Translations under genes and position numbers: made by a program | Assembly (NCBI GenBank): GCA_963662175.1 | Contig: OY759218.1 | Span: 53,885,427 to 53,949,426, forward strand | DNA: 64,000 nt | Direction: 5' to 3' | Source: Aradus depressus | Lineage: Eukaryota; Arthropoda; Insecta; Hemiptera; Aradidae | Notes under the pieces: generated by a model | What the model was told of the DNA's origin: nothing | The model's database searches: none | What the model saw: the letters and a program-made list of their open reading frames with translations, nothing else | Part shown: piece after piece, positions 52,701-60,558 of the stretch | How the letters are laid out: each line of letters opens with the position of its first letter | How positions within the stretch are numbered: position 1 is the first letter of the stretch

Positions 52701-55700
52701 AGTACACAAATGTTCAACTTCAATCACCTTATCTTCTGCCATCTGTTTCACAAATTTAAATTTAACATCCATATGTTTTAAGCGTTTCTGATCTGGATTT
52801 TTAACAGCATATATTGTACTCTGATTATCTTCGAAAATTTTAACACTCTTGACATTAATTGATAATTCTTCTAATAATTTTTTAATCCAGCAGGCTTCAG
52901 CAGTTGCTTCACACAAAGATACGAATTCAGCTTCTGTTGTACTTAAAGCTACTGTTGCCTGTTTTTGTGATTTCCATACTACTGTATTATTATATACTTT
53001 AAACAAATAGCCCGTCGTTGATTTCCTATCCCAGTCTCGAGCCCAATCGGCATCGGCATATCCTATCAACGGCGCACTCTTATTACACTTCGTATACACT
53101 AAAGCATAGCCTACCGTATGTTTAACATATCTCATAATTCGTCTAAGTGCTAACCACAATTCTTTGGTCGGTTTTGACTGAAATCGACTTAAGTAATAAA
53201 CGGAAGTTGCTAAATCAGGTCTTGAACCAACAGTCGCATACATTAGAGATCCTATCATCGATCTACATTCTTTTTCATAATTCTGATTAATTGTACATGA
53301 CTCATCCATTTTAAAATTAGCATCCATAGGAGTATCACACTCCTTACAGTCATTCATTCCAAATTTCTTTAACACACCTTTTAAATATTTAGTCTGATCA
53401 ATGACAATACTATCAGACCTTTTAGTTATTGCAATGCCTAAGTATGTTAAATTTTCATGGCCCATATCTTTCATTCTAAATTTTGATGACAAAAATTCTT
53501 TTACTAAATGTATTTCTTTCAAGTTACTTCCTAAGATCAACAAATCATCAACGTACAATAATAAATACAAGTCTCCGTTTTTATACATACAATAATCATT
53601 ATCTGATCTTTCGAACCCATATTCAGTAATGGTCGTATTAAAACATTCATACCAATATTTTGGTGATTTCCTTAACCCATACAATGACTTTGTTAATTTT
53701 AGCACATGCCCCTTTTCAACAGTCACACCTTCAGGTGGTTTCAAGTATACTTCTTCGTCAATTCTACCGTATAAAAATGCTCCCTTTACATCCATTTGAT
53801 GTATATAGTAATTTCTTTCACACGCTACCGATAACAATATTCTTAACGTTTGAAGTCTTAGTACTGGAGAATACACTTCACTAAAATTATCTTCTTGTTG
53901 AAAGCCCCTTACTACTAATCGCGCTTTGTACACCTCTTTGTCTTTCACTTCTTTCCTTGCAAGTACCCATTTACAGTCTATCAACTTAACGTTTTCAGGA
54001 GCTGCAACTGTTATCCATGTCTCACTTTCTTTTAATACTTTTATTTCTTCTTTCACTGCTTCTTTCCATAGTTTTTTATCTTTTCTTTCTTCAATGTCTT
54101 CATAGTTTTTAGGTACATCAGTTAGGCTTCCCAATAGAGCATATAATGATTCATTCTGCTCTTCGTAGCTCATGTCCATTGCGAAATCCTTTTGCCATAG
54201 AGGTTTTTGAACATTCCTCTTTACTCTTCCTGAATCTTGAGTCTGTATTGCTCTTTTCTGACTATTATCATCTTCAGTCTGGTCTTGATCTTTAATTATT
54301 ATTTTAGGAATTACCCTAGTTTCTTTTTCTGGTTCTTTATTTTTCTCTTTAACTTCAAGTTCTTTATCGATAGATCTATCTTCAATAGTCGGTGTATAAA
54401 CCATCTCTTCTTTAACTTTTGGTCGTTCATCGAATATTACGTTTCTTGCACTCACTATCTTATAGTTTTCATCATCCCATAGCCTATATCCTCCTTGACA
54501 GTAACCCATCATTATCATTTTCTTCCCTCTATTGTCTAGTTTCTTTCTCAGTTCTTTAGGTACGTGATTATATGCAACACTACCAAAAACTCGCATGTTT
54601 GATACATCAGGTTTTCTGCCTTCCCACATTTCACTAGCAGTTACTTCTCTTCCTGATACTGGACTTCTATTCGTTACGTAGTTTGAGTAGAGTACCGCCT
54701 CTCCCCAAAATTCCTTTCGCACGTTTGATTCAATCATTATGGTTCTCGATTTATCCATTAATGTTCTGTTAAGTCTTTCGGCTACACCATTCATCTCAGG
54801 ATTATATGCTACAGTGTGTAGTAACCTTATGCCACTCACTTCACAAAATTTCAAAAATTCACTTGACAGATATTCTCTACCATTGTCTGATTTTAATTTT
54901 AACAAGTTAGTATTAAAATGTCGTGTTGCATAATAATAAAATTTTTTAAATTTATCGAACATTTCCGATTTGCTTTTCATTAGGTACACGACAACAAAAT
55001 GGGTGTAGTCATCTATAAATGTTATAAAATACTTATTACCGTCCCATGTCTCGGGTGTTATTGGTCCGCAAACATCTGTATGTACTAACTCTAGCGGTTT
55101 AGTCGCTCTATACCCTTTCCTGTTAAATGGTAATTTCGTCATTTTCCCTAAGGTACAGGACTCACATAACGTACTCTCAATTCGCATATTTTCAATTTCA
55201 CTCATACCTTTAACCAGATTTCTTTGTACCAGTATTTTTAAATTATTTAGCCCTAAGTGACCGAACCGTCTATGCCATAAATTTATTAAATTTTGTTCAT
55301 TCTTTGATGAATAATTGCAGTTTAACATATCACAAAATGTCTCAACAATATATAGACTACCTTCTTTATCTCCTATCATTGTTAATATATTGTTTTTAAA
55401 TACTTTTACCTTACCCCTAGAAAATACTATTTGAAAACCTTTCTCTTCAATTTTAGATACAGAAAGTAAGTTTTTCCTCAGTTCCGGTACATAATACACA
55501 TTTGTTATCGTACACACTTGCTTTTTCCTACCTATCATACTATAGAATTTTAGATTTCCGATACCTGTTGCTTTGAGACTCATTCCGTTCTTGGCCACAG
55601 CTATTTGTCTCGGCTTTGTCAATTCAATATAGTCAACAAACCACTCTTTTGTGTTTATCAGGTGGTCAGTACACCCAGAATCCATACACCACACAACGCT

Positions 55701-58700
55701 TTCCTTGTTTTCATTTTCACACTTAAGCACCTCTCTTTCACATACGTATATCGCGTCATCATGTAGTTCTTCCAGCATGTGAGACTCTCTTCCCTGTCCT
55801 CTTCCTCGATGCTCTTGTTGACTGCGACCTCTTCCTCGGTTGTATTGGTATCTATTTCCACCCTTGTCTCCTTGTGTATGAAAATTATCTTGTCTATATT
55901 TCGTAAAACCATAGCTACTACCTTGTCCTTGATAATTCTGTCGTCGTTGACGACATTGCCATTTCTTATGACCTGGTTTACCACATCCGTAGCACAAGAA
56001 TGCATAATCGACATCTTGATTTCCTCCCATTGATTTCTTTCGTTTTTCTTCTTCACCCAATAGTCTGTCTTTCACAAAATCCACCTTTAAACTTTCCACC
56101 GTTTCTAGTGCTGTAATCACTGCTTCATATGATTTAGGCATTGATAGTAAAATGTAGCTTACTCTTTCTTCTTCTTTTATGTCAGCATTTGCATCTTTTA
56201 ATTGACCGAACAACTCTTCTAACTTAACAAGATGATTTAATAATGGGCTGTTTTCGTTATATTTAATTTCACTCAACTTTCTTCTAATAAACAATTGTCC
56301 TCGCACACTTTTCTTCACGAAATTGTCTTCCAGATTTTTATACATTAAATAAGCACTAGCTTTATCCTTCAGATATTCCAAGTGGCTATCTGCCACGCCT
56401 CCAATAATTATGGCTTGTGCTTTTGCTTCCATTTTTGCATTTGCCTCCACCGTTATATAGGTTTCATCTTCGATTGCTTTTTCTATGCCATTTTCCTTCA
56501 AAATACTTTTTATACGAAATGCCCAAGCACTAAAGTTTTCACCAGCAAACGGCGTAAGGTTGTAGTACTTTTCTTTCGTTGTCATTTTTAATTTTACTTT
56601 TACTCTTACCTATTTTTTAATCTTCAATTATCTTGACGAACTCGGCCCATAACCCTATTAAATTTATTACATAAAAATAGGATAAGAAAATACAAGGACA
56701 AACTATTGGGAACTATGTTTCATTTTTATTAACTGTAATATTGAACTGAACATTTTATACTTTTTATAAACATGTGACTTTTATATTAACAGTGATATTG
56801 CCATCTCAACAGAATGAATCTGTGGGAAGAGAGTCCCTGGGAGGGCAGCTTATCTTAAGCTGACCTCAGCCTTATTTTTAAGTAAATTGGCAGAAAAGGT
56901 GGATATAACTCCTCCTCCCTTAGAAGGAAGCATCCCCTGGGATAATTGGAGGGTGGCTCTGGTTAGTGGTTTCTGCACTATCGAACTTATCGACTCCATA
57001 TACTTGGGACAAAATAATGATAACTAGTAATGGAATTATTTTCAATGGGAACCAGAGGGTTAACATGAATAGCATTGAGGCTAAGTTTCTTGAGTTTAAT
57101 TGTTACTTTAGGACTTTGCCCAATTTTAAAATCTAAATTGAAATTGCTTATAATGAAGGGTTTGCCAAAACTCCTAGTTTTCTTAGAGACCAAGTGGTCT
57201 TTATAAATCAAATTTTCATTATTATTTAAACTAATTAAATATATGCTCTGAAGACAGTGAGAGGCTGCTTCCTTGTCGTCTTGGAGTGTGATGGTGTCCA
57301 AGGTAGGGAAGACTGCAATATAGTTGTCTGTCTCTGGGATGTCTTCAATGAAATTGTGTGAGATGTCAACTTGGGTGTATTCACATGTTGACGGTTTCTC
57401 GCTGGAAATAATATCTTTTTCACAAGTAGATTGTGGGTGAATGAATTGCGTATCTGAACATTAGTACAACTTTCCCTGTTTACAACTATTTTTTAAATAT
57501 TTTTTGATTTTAATATATAATTAGCAATAGGAATTATGGTAACGAAAGTAGAATCATACTTAGTTGGTATAGGATACAATTTATATAATTCATAATCTGT
57601 CTCTTCAGTTGATGGTAAGATAAGAAAATATATTATATTATTTTTTTTTTTTTAGGCGAAGGGCATTAAAAAATTGGAAAATTTTGTGAAACGAGAAGAA
57701 GAAATTCGTTTTTGGAAAGATCATACAACACCAGAAGATATTGACTATTATGAATGTCAACTTGAGTTACAACAAGAGCTTTTGAAAAGTTATAATCGAG
57801 TAGAACGGATAATTGGTAGGTTTATTTTATTTTTTTATTTTATTAATTTTTTTTTTCGAAGAATGTATTTCAAAATGTGTAAGTAAATTTTTAATTAGGA
57901 ATAGTTTATAGAATCTTTACATTTAGGAACCAAAATGTAATGCCCAATTCAGAATCCATTTCTAGAAAACAAAGTACTAGATATAATAATAAATAGCGTA
58001 TGTGTAATAGCGTAATAGCGTGGTTTATTGTAAAATTGACAGTTTTTAATAACCTAGCTCTACAATCTTGCTGACAAATGAGTGGTTGACGCGAAAAAGG
58101 TTCTAAGCGCCACTCTAGTCGAAAATGAGATTTCTGTGGAATCAGGTTCTATAGGCCCCTAGGGACTGTGTAGGGAAGTTTTTTTTGCCGTTACAGCAGC
58201 AGTTGGTAGTATTGAGCCCACGTCAGCGTTGAGCCTCATTGAAGAAGGTTCTAACAGCCACCAGTAGTTCTCAACATGGCAGCGGAAGGAAGTGTTATTT
58301 TGGCGTTTAGAACCTTTTTCGCGTCAACCACTCAAATGTTTTACTCGGAAAAACAAACTTAAAACTTCCTAGAATCTTCTGTCACATCACCTGCTCTGTG
58401 GATAGTTATTATGACTCTTTCAGATCCCTTATTTTCAAATGTTTTGTTTATATCATTTTTCTCGTTCTTACAACTATTGTTTCCTATAATTTCATATTTC
58501 GTGTAAAGAAGTGAACTTTTTCCTTTGTTTCTCTTCTGTAATAAAAAAATTGTGTACTAATTATCATTTTGTATTTTGCGGTGGGTTATGATTTACAATA
58601 AACCTTCATTTACTGTATTGTTAAATGTGATATATTATTACTATTTGGTGAGAATCTGTTGTAAGAGCGAGCTCTCTCGGTGGCCTTTCAAGGTTTTTTC

Positions 58701-58998
58701 TTAATCATTTTTTAGTTATTAAATTTCTAATTTTTTCAATGTTTTTTTCAATTTCATGAAAGCATTATCCAAGACCGATGGCCAAATAGAGTATTACATA
58801 AAATGGGAATCACTTCCCTACTCCGATGCTACTTGGGAAGATGCCACTCTTATTGAAAAAAAATGGCCGAAAAAAATTAAAGAATTCAACGATCGAGAGG
58901 ATTCGAGGAGAACTCCCAGCAAGTTATGTCGAGTTTTGAAAATTCGGCCAAAATTTGCTAAAATTGAAGAACAGCCCGAATATATGGGAGGAGATCAG
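39369..58998 (+). CDS. Chd1: CHD1 chromatin remodeller, N-terminal nine exons (partial)
   Basis: Exons 39369-39377, 42605-42708, 42833-42929, 43035-43171, 46688-46876, 47544-47719, 49629-49798, 57656-57815 and 58763-58998 give 426 codons, all GT-AG and all in phase. Order: acidic/Ser-rich tail (SGSESEKE), [21 protein letters not shown], basic and acidic linkers, chromodomain 1 ([14 protein letters not shown]), linker helices, chromodomain 2 ([17 protein letters not shown]), then EYMGGDQ just before the SNF2 domain. In known CHD1 proteins the tandem chromodomains bind H3K4me-marked tails and gate an ATP-dependent nucleosome-spacing motor. The helicase exons lie beyond the window. Introns 1, 4, 6, 7, 8 and 9 are full of transposons. 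Confidence 0.92.
39378..42604. other. CHD1 intron 1
   Basis: 3.2 kb, AT-rich, with an (AT)n run near 40700-40726, the gypsy relic at 40934-41494, and a GC-richer patch at about 41990-42190 of unknown origin. No other exon seen. Confidence 0.55.
40934..41494 (+). pseudogene. Gypsy-type gag relic with PBS-like leader
   Basis: TTGGTGACCCTAACGTGA at about 40935 resembles the tRNA-primer-binding leader of insect gypsy elements. Downstream frames encode [20 protein letters not shown], then [16 protein letters not shown] and [20 protein letters not shown], matching the gypsy gag matrix/capsid region. Stops (41170, 41192) and frame changes break it. No protease, RT or integrase remains, and LTRs are not clear. 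Confidence 0.65.
42605..42708 (+). CDS. Chd1: CHD1 exon 2 (acidic/Ser tail)
   Basis: Acceptor TTTTAG and donor GTAGGA, ends in phase 2. Encodes [18 protein letters not shown] and a Ser/Gly-rich run, typical of CHD1 N-termini. Confidence 0.85.
42833..42929 (+). CDS. Chd1: CHD1 exon 3 (Ser-rich tail)
   Basis: Acceptor TTTCAG and donor GTATAA. Encodes [20 protein letters not shown] and ends STAAAKR in phase 0. Confidence 0.85.
43035..43171 (+). CDS. Chd1: CHD1 exon 4 ([21 protein letters not shown])
   Basis: Acceptor TTTCAG and donor GTAAGT, ends in phase 2. Carries the CHD1 signature [20 protein letters not shown]. Confidence 0.92.
43627..43822 (-). pseudogene. Arg/Ala/Glu-rich repeat protein fragment (transposon-like)
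   Basis: Minus-strand frame [20 protein letters not shown]... then [20 protein letters not shown] and [12 protein letters not shown] to a stop. RAAETxExRxARL repeats occur in insect Helitron-associated and STPR-type proteins. It is too short to classify and has no start. Confidence 0.35.
44297..45215 (+). repeat. 168-bp satellite array in CHD1 intron 4
   Basis: Unit landmarks GTTG(T/A)CCAAGATCGTATCTAG start at 44449, 44617, 44785, 44953 and 45125: spacing 168, 168, 168, then 172 because of an extra CTAT. The three central units are nearly identical, the outer ones (44297 and after 45180) more diverged, as expected for unequal exchange. Related sequence resumes at about 46480, past an unrelated insert. 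Confidence 0.88.
45228..45303 (-). repeat. tRNA-like (SINE-head-like) insertion in the satellite
   Basis: The minus strand reads GGCGCCGGTAGCTCAGTGGT followed by GAGTTCGAAATCTG: a good A box (TAGCTCAGTGG) and B box (GTTCGAAATC). The 3' acceptor strand does not pair with the 5' strand and the anticodon loop is unclear, so it is not a functional tRNA. It is most likely a tRNA-derived SINE fragment or tRNA pseudogene. Confidence 0.6.
45455..46470. mobile_element. Unclassified ~1-kb insert interrupting the satellite
   Basis: Satellite sequence stops near 45455 and resumes near 46475. The insert has a G-rich block (45810-45980), C-rich CCCCCCACACACCCCCC near 46063, an (AT)n stretch near 46160 and a second GC-rich block (46200-46430). 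No ORF matches known proteins. It may be a solo LTR or non-autonomous element. Confidence 0.4.
46688..46876 (+). CDS. Chd1: CHD1 exon 5 (basic and acidic linker)
   Basis: Acceptor TTCTAG and donor GTGAGC. Encodes [17 protein letters not shown], a Lys/Arg-rich stretch and [16 protein letters not shown]. Confidence 0.87.
47544..47719 (+). CDS. Chd1: CHD1 exon 6 (pre-chromodomain)
   Basis: Acceptor TTTCAG and donor GTAATA. Encodes [27 protein letters not shown] and [13 protein letters not shown], which lead into chromodomain 1. Confidence 0.9.
48452..49572. mobile_element. Foldback element with ~180-bp inverted arms, CHD1 intron 6
   Basis: The left arm (about 48452-48650) and right arm (about 49393-49572) are reverse complements with modest divergence: shared CAAGCTTTTATTTGAATGAA, TAACAAAATTAAT, CTACGTACTT, TATAAATAT. 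The dyad TACATATGTA is split by a pogo-like MITE. No coding region. Type: long-TIR MITE / foldback. Confidence 0.82.
48651..49392. mobile_element. Pogo/Tigger-like MITE at the dyad of the foldback
   Basis: Termini CAGTAAAATCCGGTTATAAT and (reverse complement) CAGTAAAATCCTTTTATAAC match the pogo/Tigger-type CAGTA...GTTATAACG terminal repeats. TA lies at both ends (48649-48650, 49393-49394), as expected for Tc1/mariner/pogo target duplication. Subterminal ATCGTTATATCCGGA-like motifs repeat at both ends. 742 bp, no transposase. Confidence 0.82.
49629..49798 (+). CDS. Chd1: CHD1 exon 7 (chromodomain 1)
   Basis: Acceptor CTTTAG and donor GTAAGT. Encodes [13 protein letters not shown] and [20 protein letters not shown], carrying the chromodomain aromatic residues. 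Confidence 0.94.
50398..51252 (+). pseudogene. Tc1/mariner transposase relic
   Basis: From ATG 50398 ([20 protein letters not shown]) a helix-turn-helix follows ([22 protein letters not shown]), then frame changes near 50560. The catalytic half reads [29 protein letters not shown] and [18 protein letters not shown], i.e. the second Asp and the Glu of DD34E, with a TGA stop before PARSPDLN. The central region is shortened (first catalytic Asp not found), so it is dead. Confidence 0.82.
51428..51720. repeat. Cluster of AGCTATATAGCT-type palindromes
   Basis: GCTATATAG occurs near 51430, 51452, 51552 and 51702, with CAGCTGCTACAGCTACA and CATAGCTATGCAGCT between. The core GCTATATAGC is self-complementary. 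It may be subterminal binding sites of the surrounding TIR element. Confidence 0.5.
51960..52060. repeat. Dispersed repeat shared with 59973-60060
   Basis: TAATAATAATATTTATT followed by CATAACATGGTAATAG and AGAATGTATACATTAAGATA is present in both places. On the minus strand it looks like a LINE 3' UTR tail. No ORF. Confidence 0.6.
52434..52589 (-). repeat. Copia 3' LTR
   Basis: 156 bp, identical to 56656-56811. The polyprotein stop codon lies inside its first bases. Confidence 0.95.
52584..56585 (-). CDS. Copia gag-pol polyprotein, 1333 aa, intact
   Basis: One frame without stops or shifts. Gag is residues 1-about 290, with zinc knuckle [14 protein letters not shown] near 198. Protease active site [10 protein letters not shown] near 300. 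Integrase has H-H-C-C ([18 protein letters not shown]) and the D-D-E core ([26 protein letters not shown]), from about 435 to 640. RT has [20 protein letters not shown] and [12 protein letters not shown]. RNase H has [29 protein letters not shown] and EDNQSTIY. The pol order PR-IN-RT-RH defines Ty1/copia. The product would assemble virus-like particles and integrate cDNA. The TGA stop is supplied by the 3' LTR. Confidence 0.96.
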   Translation of the reverse strand: MTTKEKYYNLTPFAGENFSAWAFRIKSILKENGIEKAIEDETYITVEANAKMEAKAQAIIIGGVADSHLEYLKDKASAYLMYKNLEDNFVKKSVRGQLFIRRKLSEIKYNENSPLLNHLVKLEELFGQLKDANADIKEEERVSYILLSMPKSYEAVITALETVESLKVDFVKDRLLGEEEKRKKSMGGNQDVDYAFLCYGCGKPGHKKWQCRQRRQNYQGQGSSYGFTKYRQDNFHTQGDKGGNRYQYNRGRGRSQQEHRGRGQGRESHMLEELHDDAIYVCEREVLKCENENKESVVWCMDSGCTDHLINTKEWFVDYIELTKPRQIAVAKNGMSLKATGIGNLKFYSMIGRKKQVCTITNVYYVPELRKNLLSVSKIEEKGFQIVFSRGKVKVFKNNILTMIGDKEGSLYIVETFCDMLNCNYSSKNEQNLINLWHRRFGHLGLNNLKILVQRNLVKGMSEIENMRIESTLCESCTLGKMTKLPFNRKGYRATKPLELVHTDVCGPITPETWDGNKYFITFIDDYTHFVVVYLMKSKSEMFDKFKKFYYYATRHFNTNLLKLKSDNGREYLSSEFLKFCEVSGIRLLHTVAYNPEMNGVAERLNRTLMDKSRTIMIESNVRKEFWGEAVLYSNYVTNRSPVSGREVTASEMWEGRKPDVSNMRVFGSVAYNHVPKELRKKLDNRGKKMIMMGYCQGGYRLWDDENYKIVSARNVIFDERPKVKEEMVYTPTIEDRSIDKELEVKEKNKEPEKETRVIPKIIIKDQDQTEDDNSQKRAIQTQDSGRVKRNVQKPLWQKDFAMDMSYEEQNESLYALLGSLTDVPKNYEDIEERKDKKLWKEAVKEEIKVLKESETWITVAAPENVKLIDCKWVLARKEVKDKEVYKARLVVRGFQQEDNFSEVYSPVLRLQTLRILLSVACERNYYIHQMDVKGAFLYGRIDEEVYLKPPEGVTVEKGHVLKLTKSLYGLRKSPKYWYECFNTTITEYGFERSDNDYCMYKNGDLYLLLYVDDLLILGSNLKEIHLVKEFLSSKFRMKDMGHENLTYLGIAITKRSDSIVIDQTKYLKGVLKKFGMNDCKECDTPMDANFKMDESCTINQNYEKECRSMIGSLMYATVGSRPDLATSVYYLSRFQSKPTKELWLALRRIMRYVKHTVGYALVYTKCNKSAPLIGYADADWARDWDRKSTTGYLFKVYNNTVVWKSQKQATVALSTTEAEFVSLCEATAEACWIKKLLEELSINVKSVKIFEDNQSTIYAVKNPDQKRLKHMDVKFKFVKQMAEDKVIEVEHLCTEKQLADVLTKPLCKKRFLIFVNQLGLINFTNSDIEEEC
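56656..56811 (-). repeat. Copia 5' LTR
   Basis: 156 bp. Followed (minus strand) by GGGTTATGGGCCGAG, the primer-binding region, then a short leader to the ATG at 56585. Confidence 0.95.
56987..57460 (-). pseudogene. Unrecognised open frame next to the copia site
   Basis: Minus-strand frame with no stop for about 155 codons ([73 protein letters not shown]). Codon use looks coding-like and the text is not low-complexity. I recognise no family. It has no clear start and lies within CHD1 intron 7, so it is probably part of an older retroelement that copia interrupted. Confidence 0.35.
57656..57815 (+). CDS. Chd1: CHD1 exon 8 (inter-chromodomain linker)
   Basis: T-rich tract and TTTAG acceptor, donor GTAGGT. 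Encodes [38 protein letters not shown] and YNRVERII. Confidence 0.93.
58080..58333. mobile_element. 254-bp MITE in CHD1 intron 8
   Basis: Inverted termini of 32 bp (58080-58111 and 58302-58333) with one mismatch: GAGTGGTTGACGCG and AAAAAGGTTCTAA. AAAT lies directly outside both ends (58076-58079 and 58334-58337), a candidate 4-bp target duplication. No ORF. The superfamily is not clear from the termini. Confidence 0.8.
58763..58998 (+). CDS. Chd1: CHD1 exon 9 (chromodomain 2)
   Basis: Acceptor GAAAG and donor GTATCT, phase 0 at the end. Encodes [20 protein letters not shown] and [19 protein letters not shown] up to EYMGGDQ, the boundary with the SNF2 ATPase. Confidence 0.93.
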
Positions 58999-59249
58999 GT
59001 ATCTATTTATAATTTTCACTTCAGGAAAGTTGTATTCATGCGAAAATTAGAAATCGAGTTTTTGATCCGTTTTGTGGTAGCAAAATCTCTTCGGCATCTT
59101 TCTAGTCTTGTCTGTGCACCCTTTTGTCTCTATACGTGAAAATCTACTGAACCGATTCTTCTAATATTTAACTACAATTAAACTAATATCCCTTATAAAT
59201 TCTTCAATGAAATTTTGTAGAGCAAATTTAAAGACTAGAATGTGTCTTA

Positions 59250-59969
59250 GACGGGCATTACACTATAAAAGTTCTTTGACAAAGATCTTTTATAAAAGTT
59301 GGATCGAATTTTTTTTTTAATTTATTTTATAAAATATCTTTTATGACTACAAAATTTAATATTACTCTATGTAAAATATTTCATAAATCTTAGTTTTTTG
59401 TTTCAAGATAGTACTAGTAAGTTGTGTGCAAGTGACTGTTGTGTCGCAAAAATGGATGACGTTTTAATACCAATTGCCGCAGGTGTTGCGGCTGCTGCAA
59501 TAGCAATAGCTGTGGCGGAAAAAAATAAACATAAGAATGTAAAAAAACGTTTATGGGTAAGACCTTGGGTTGTTCGGCGCGAGTTTATGAGCATCCATCA
59601 GAATTCACTGAAAGAACTGTCCATGGAAGATACAGAAAGTTACTTGAACTATTTGAGGATGAATAAAAAAACCTTCGATTACTTGCTTCTGAAGGTGGAC
59701 CAATAATATCTCGGGAAATGCGTAACCCAATACCCCCTGAGGAACGACTTATGGTTACTCTGCGATTTACGCGTACAACGTGAAGAAAGGAAACAGCAGG
59801 AGTGGGAGAGAAAACATTTATCAAATATTGGATGAGAATGCAAACTATGAAAATAACTTTTGTAAAAGACAAATTTTATAAAACTTGAGCTATTATACTA
59901 TCACATTTATCGTAAAAGTTCTTTTATAAAAGATCTTTGTCAGAGAACTTTTATAGTGTAATACCCGCC
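59250..59969 (+). mobile_element. PIF/Harbinger deletion derivative in CHD1 intron 9
   Basis: Inverted termini of about 48 bp (GGGCATTACACTATAAAAGT, TTGACAAAGATCTTTTATAA) at 59250-59297 and 59922-59969. TTA duplications lie at 59247-59249 and 59970-59972, the hallmark of PIF/Harbinger. Only the N-terminus of a HARBI1-like transposase remains, so it is non-autonomous. Confidence 0.88.
59452..59788 (+). pseudogene. HARBI1-like transposase N-terminal fragment
   Basis: MDDVLIPIAAGVAAAAIAIA, then KKRLWVRPWVVRREF, SMEDTESYLNYLRMNKKTFDYLL and, after a one-base shift near 59700, PIISREMRNPIPPEERLMVT followed by LRFTRTT and a stop. This is the conserved N-terminal region of insect HARBI1-type nucleases. 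The DDE catalytic domain is absent. Confidence 0.78.
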
Positions 59970-59972
59970 TTA

Positions 59973-60060
59973 ATAATAATATTTATTTCTTTTAAACCAT
60001 AACATGGTAATAGGATGCGTCATAAGAATGTATACATTAAGATAGCTTATAAATTAAATA
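59973..60060. repeat. Dispersed repeat shared with 51960-52060
   Basis: Same order of motifs as the copy in intron 7 (ACCATAACATGGTAATAGG, AGAATGTATACATTAAGATA). Lies immediately outside the Harbinger right end. Confidence 0.6.
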
Positions 60061-60230
60061 CATAATCAGATATTAACTCTTAGAGTCTGGCACATATGTG
60101 ATTAGTAATAAAAATACTAATAAGAAATAAAAATAAATAAATGAAAATGTACAAAATGTGTATAAAAATAATTGTAGGAATATTGAGGGTCAGTCAAAGA
60201 TGGAAAAAAAAAAAAACACTATTCAGATGC

Positions 60231-60425
60231 CAACGTTTCGATATATTTTATATCATCATCAGGGCCTACAAACATGGGGGGGAAATCAAGATTAGAATCA
60301 AAAATAAAAAGTTTTTTGTTGATAAACATTGCTGAACGTTAAAAATACACTATAACAAGTTAAAAATTGAAACTGACTTACTATGAATAATTACTAAACA
60401 TTAAAATTGAATATGATTACATTAC
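60231..60425. repeat. Left arm of a foldback split by a Jockey LINE
   Basis: 195 bp almost identical to the reverse complement of 63778-64000, including CTATGAATAATTACTAAACA and AACGTTTCGATATATTTTAT. On the minus strand it carries CTGATGA, GATATA..TATATC and GAAAC, a hammerhead-like arrangement. The full left boundary is uncertain. Confidence 0.82.
60417..60425 (+). repeat. Target-site duplication, left copy (Jockey)
   Basis: TTACATTAC next to the poly(T) start. Also part of the foldback stem. Confidence 0.75.
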
Positions 60426-60558
60426 TTTTTTTTTTTTTTTTATTTATTTATATATTTACAACGGCATAATAACATTTGCCATTAGCAATTGTGATAAATA
60501 GAGCAGTGTCAGGTGCGTGGCTGTACTGCTGAGGTACGTGACAGAAGAGGAGTCCAGG

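Larger units (their letters stand above)
52434..56811 (-). mobile_element. Intact copia LTR retrotransposon in CHD1 intron 7
   Basis: 4378 bp, antisense to CHD1. LTRs 52434-52589 and 56656-56811 are 156 bp each and identical by eye. 5-bp duplications GAATG flank it (52429-52433, 56812-56816). LTRs begin TGTTGAGATG and end TTTAATA (TG...TA rather than TG...CA). Next to the 5' LTR, GGTTATGGGCC matches the copia-type primer site for an internal initiator-tRNA-Met fragment. One uninterrupted gag-pol frame lies between. Identical LTRs imply very recent insertion. Confidence 0.95.
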
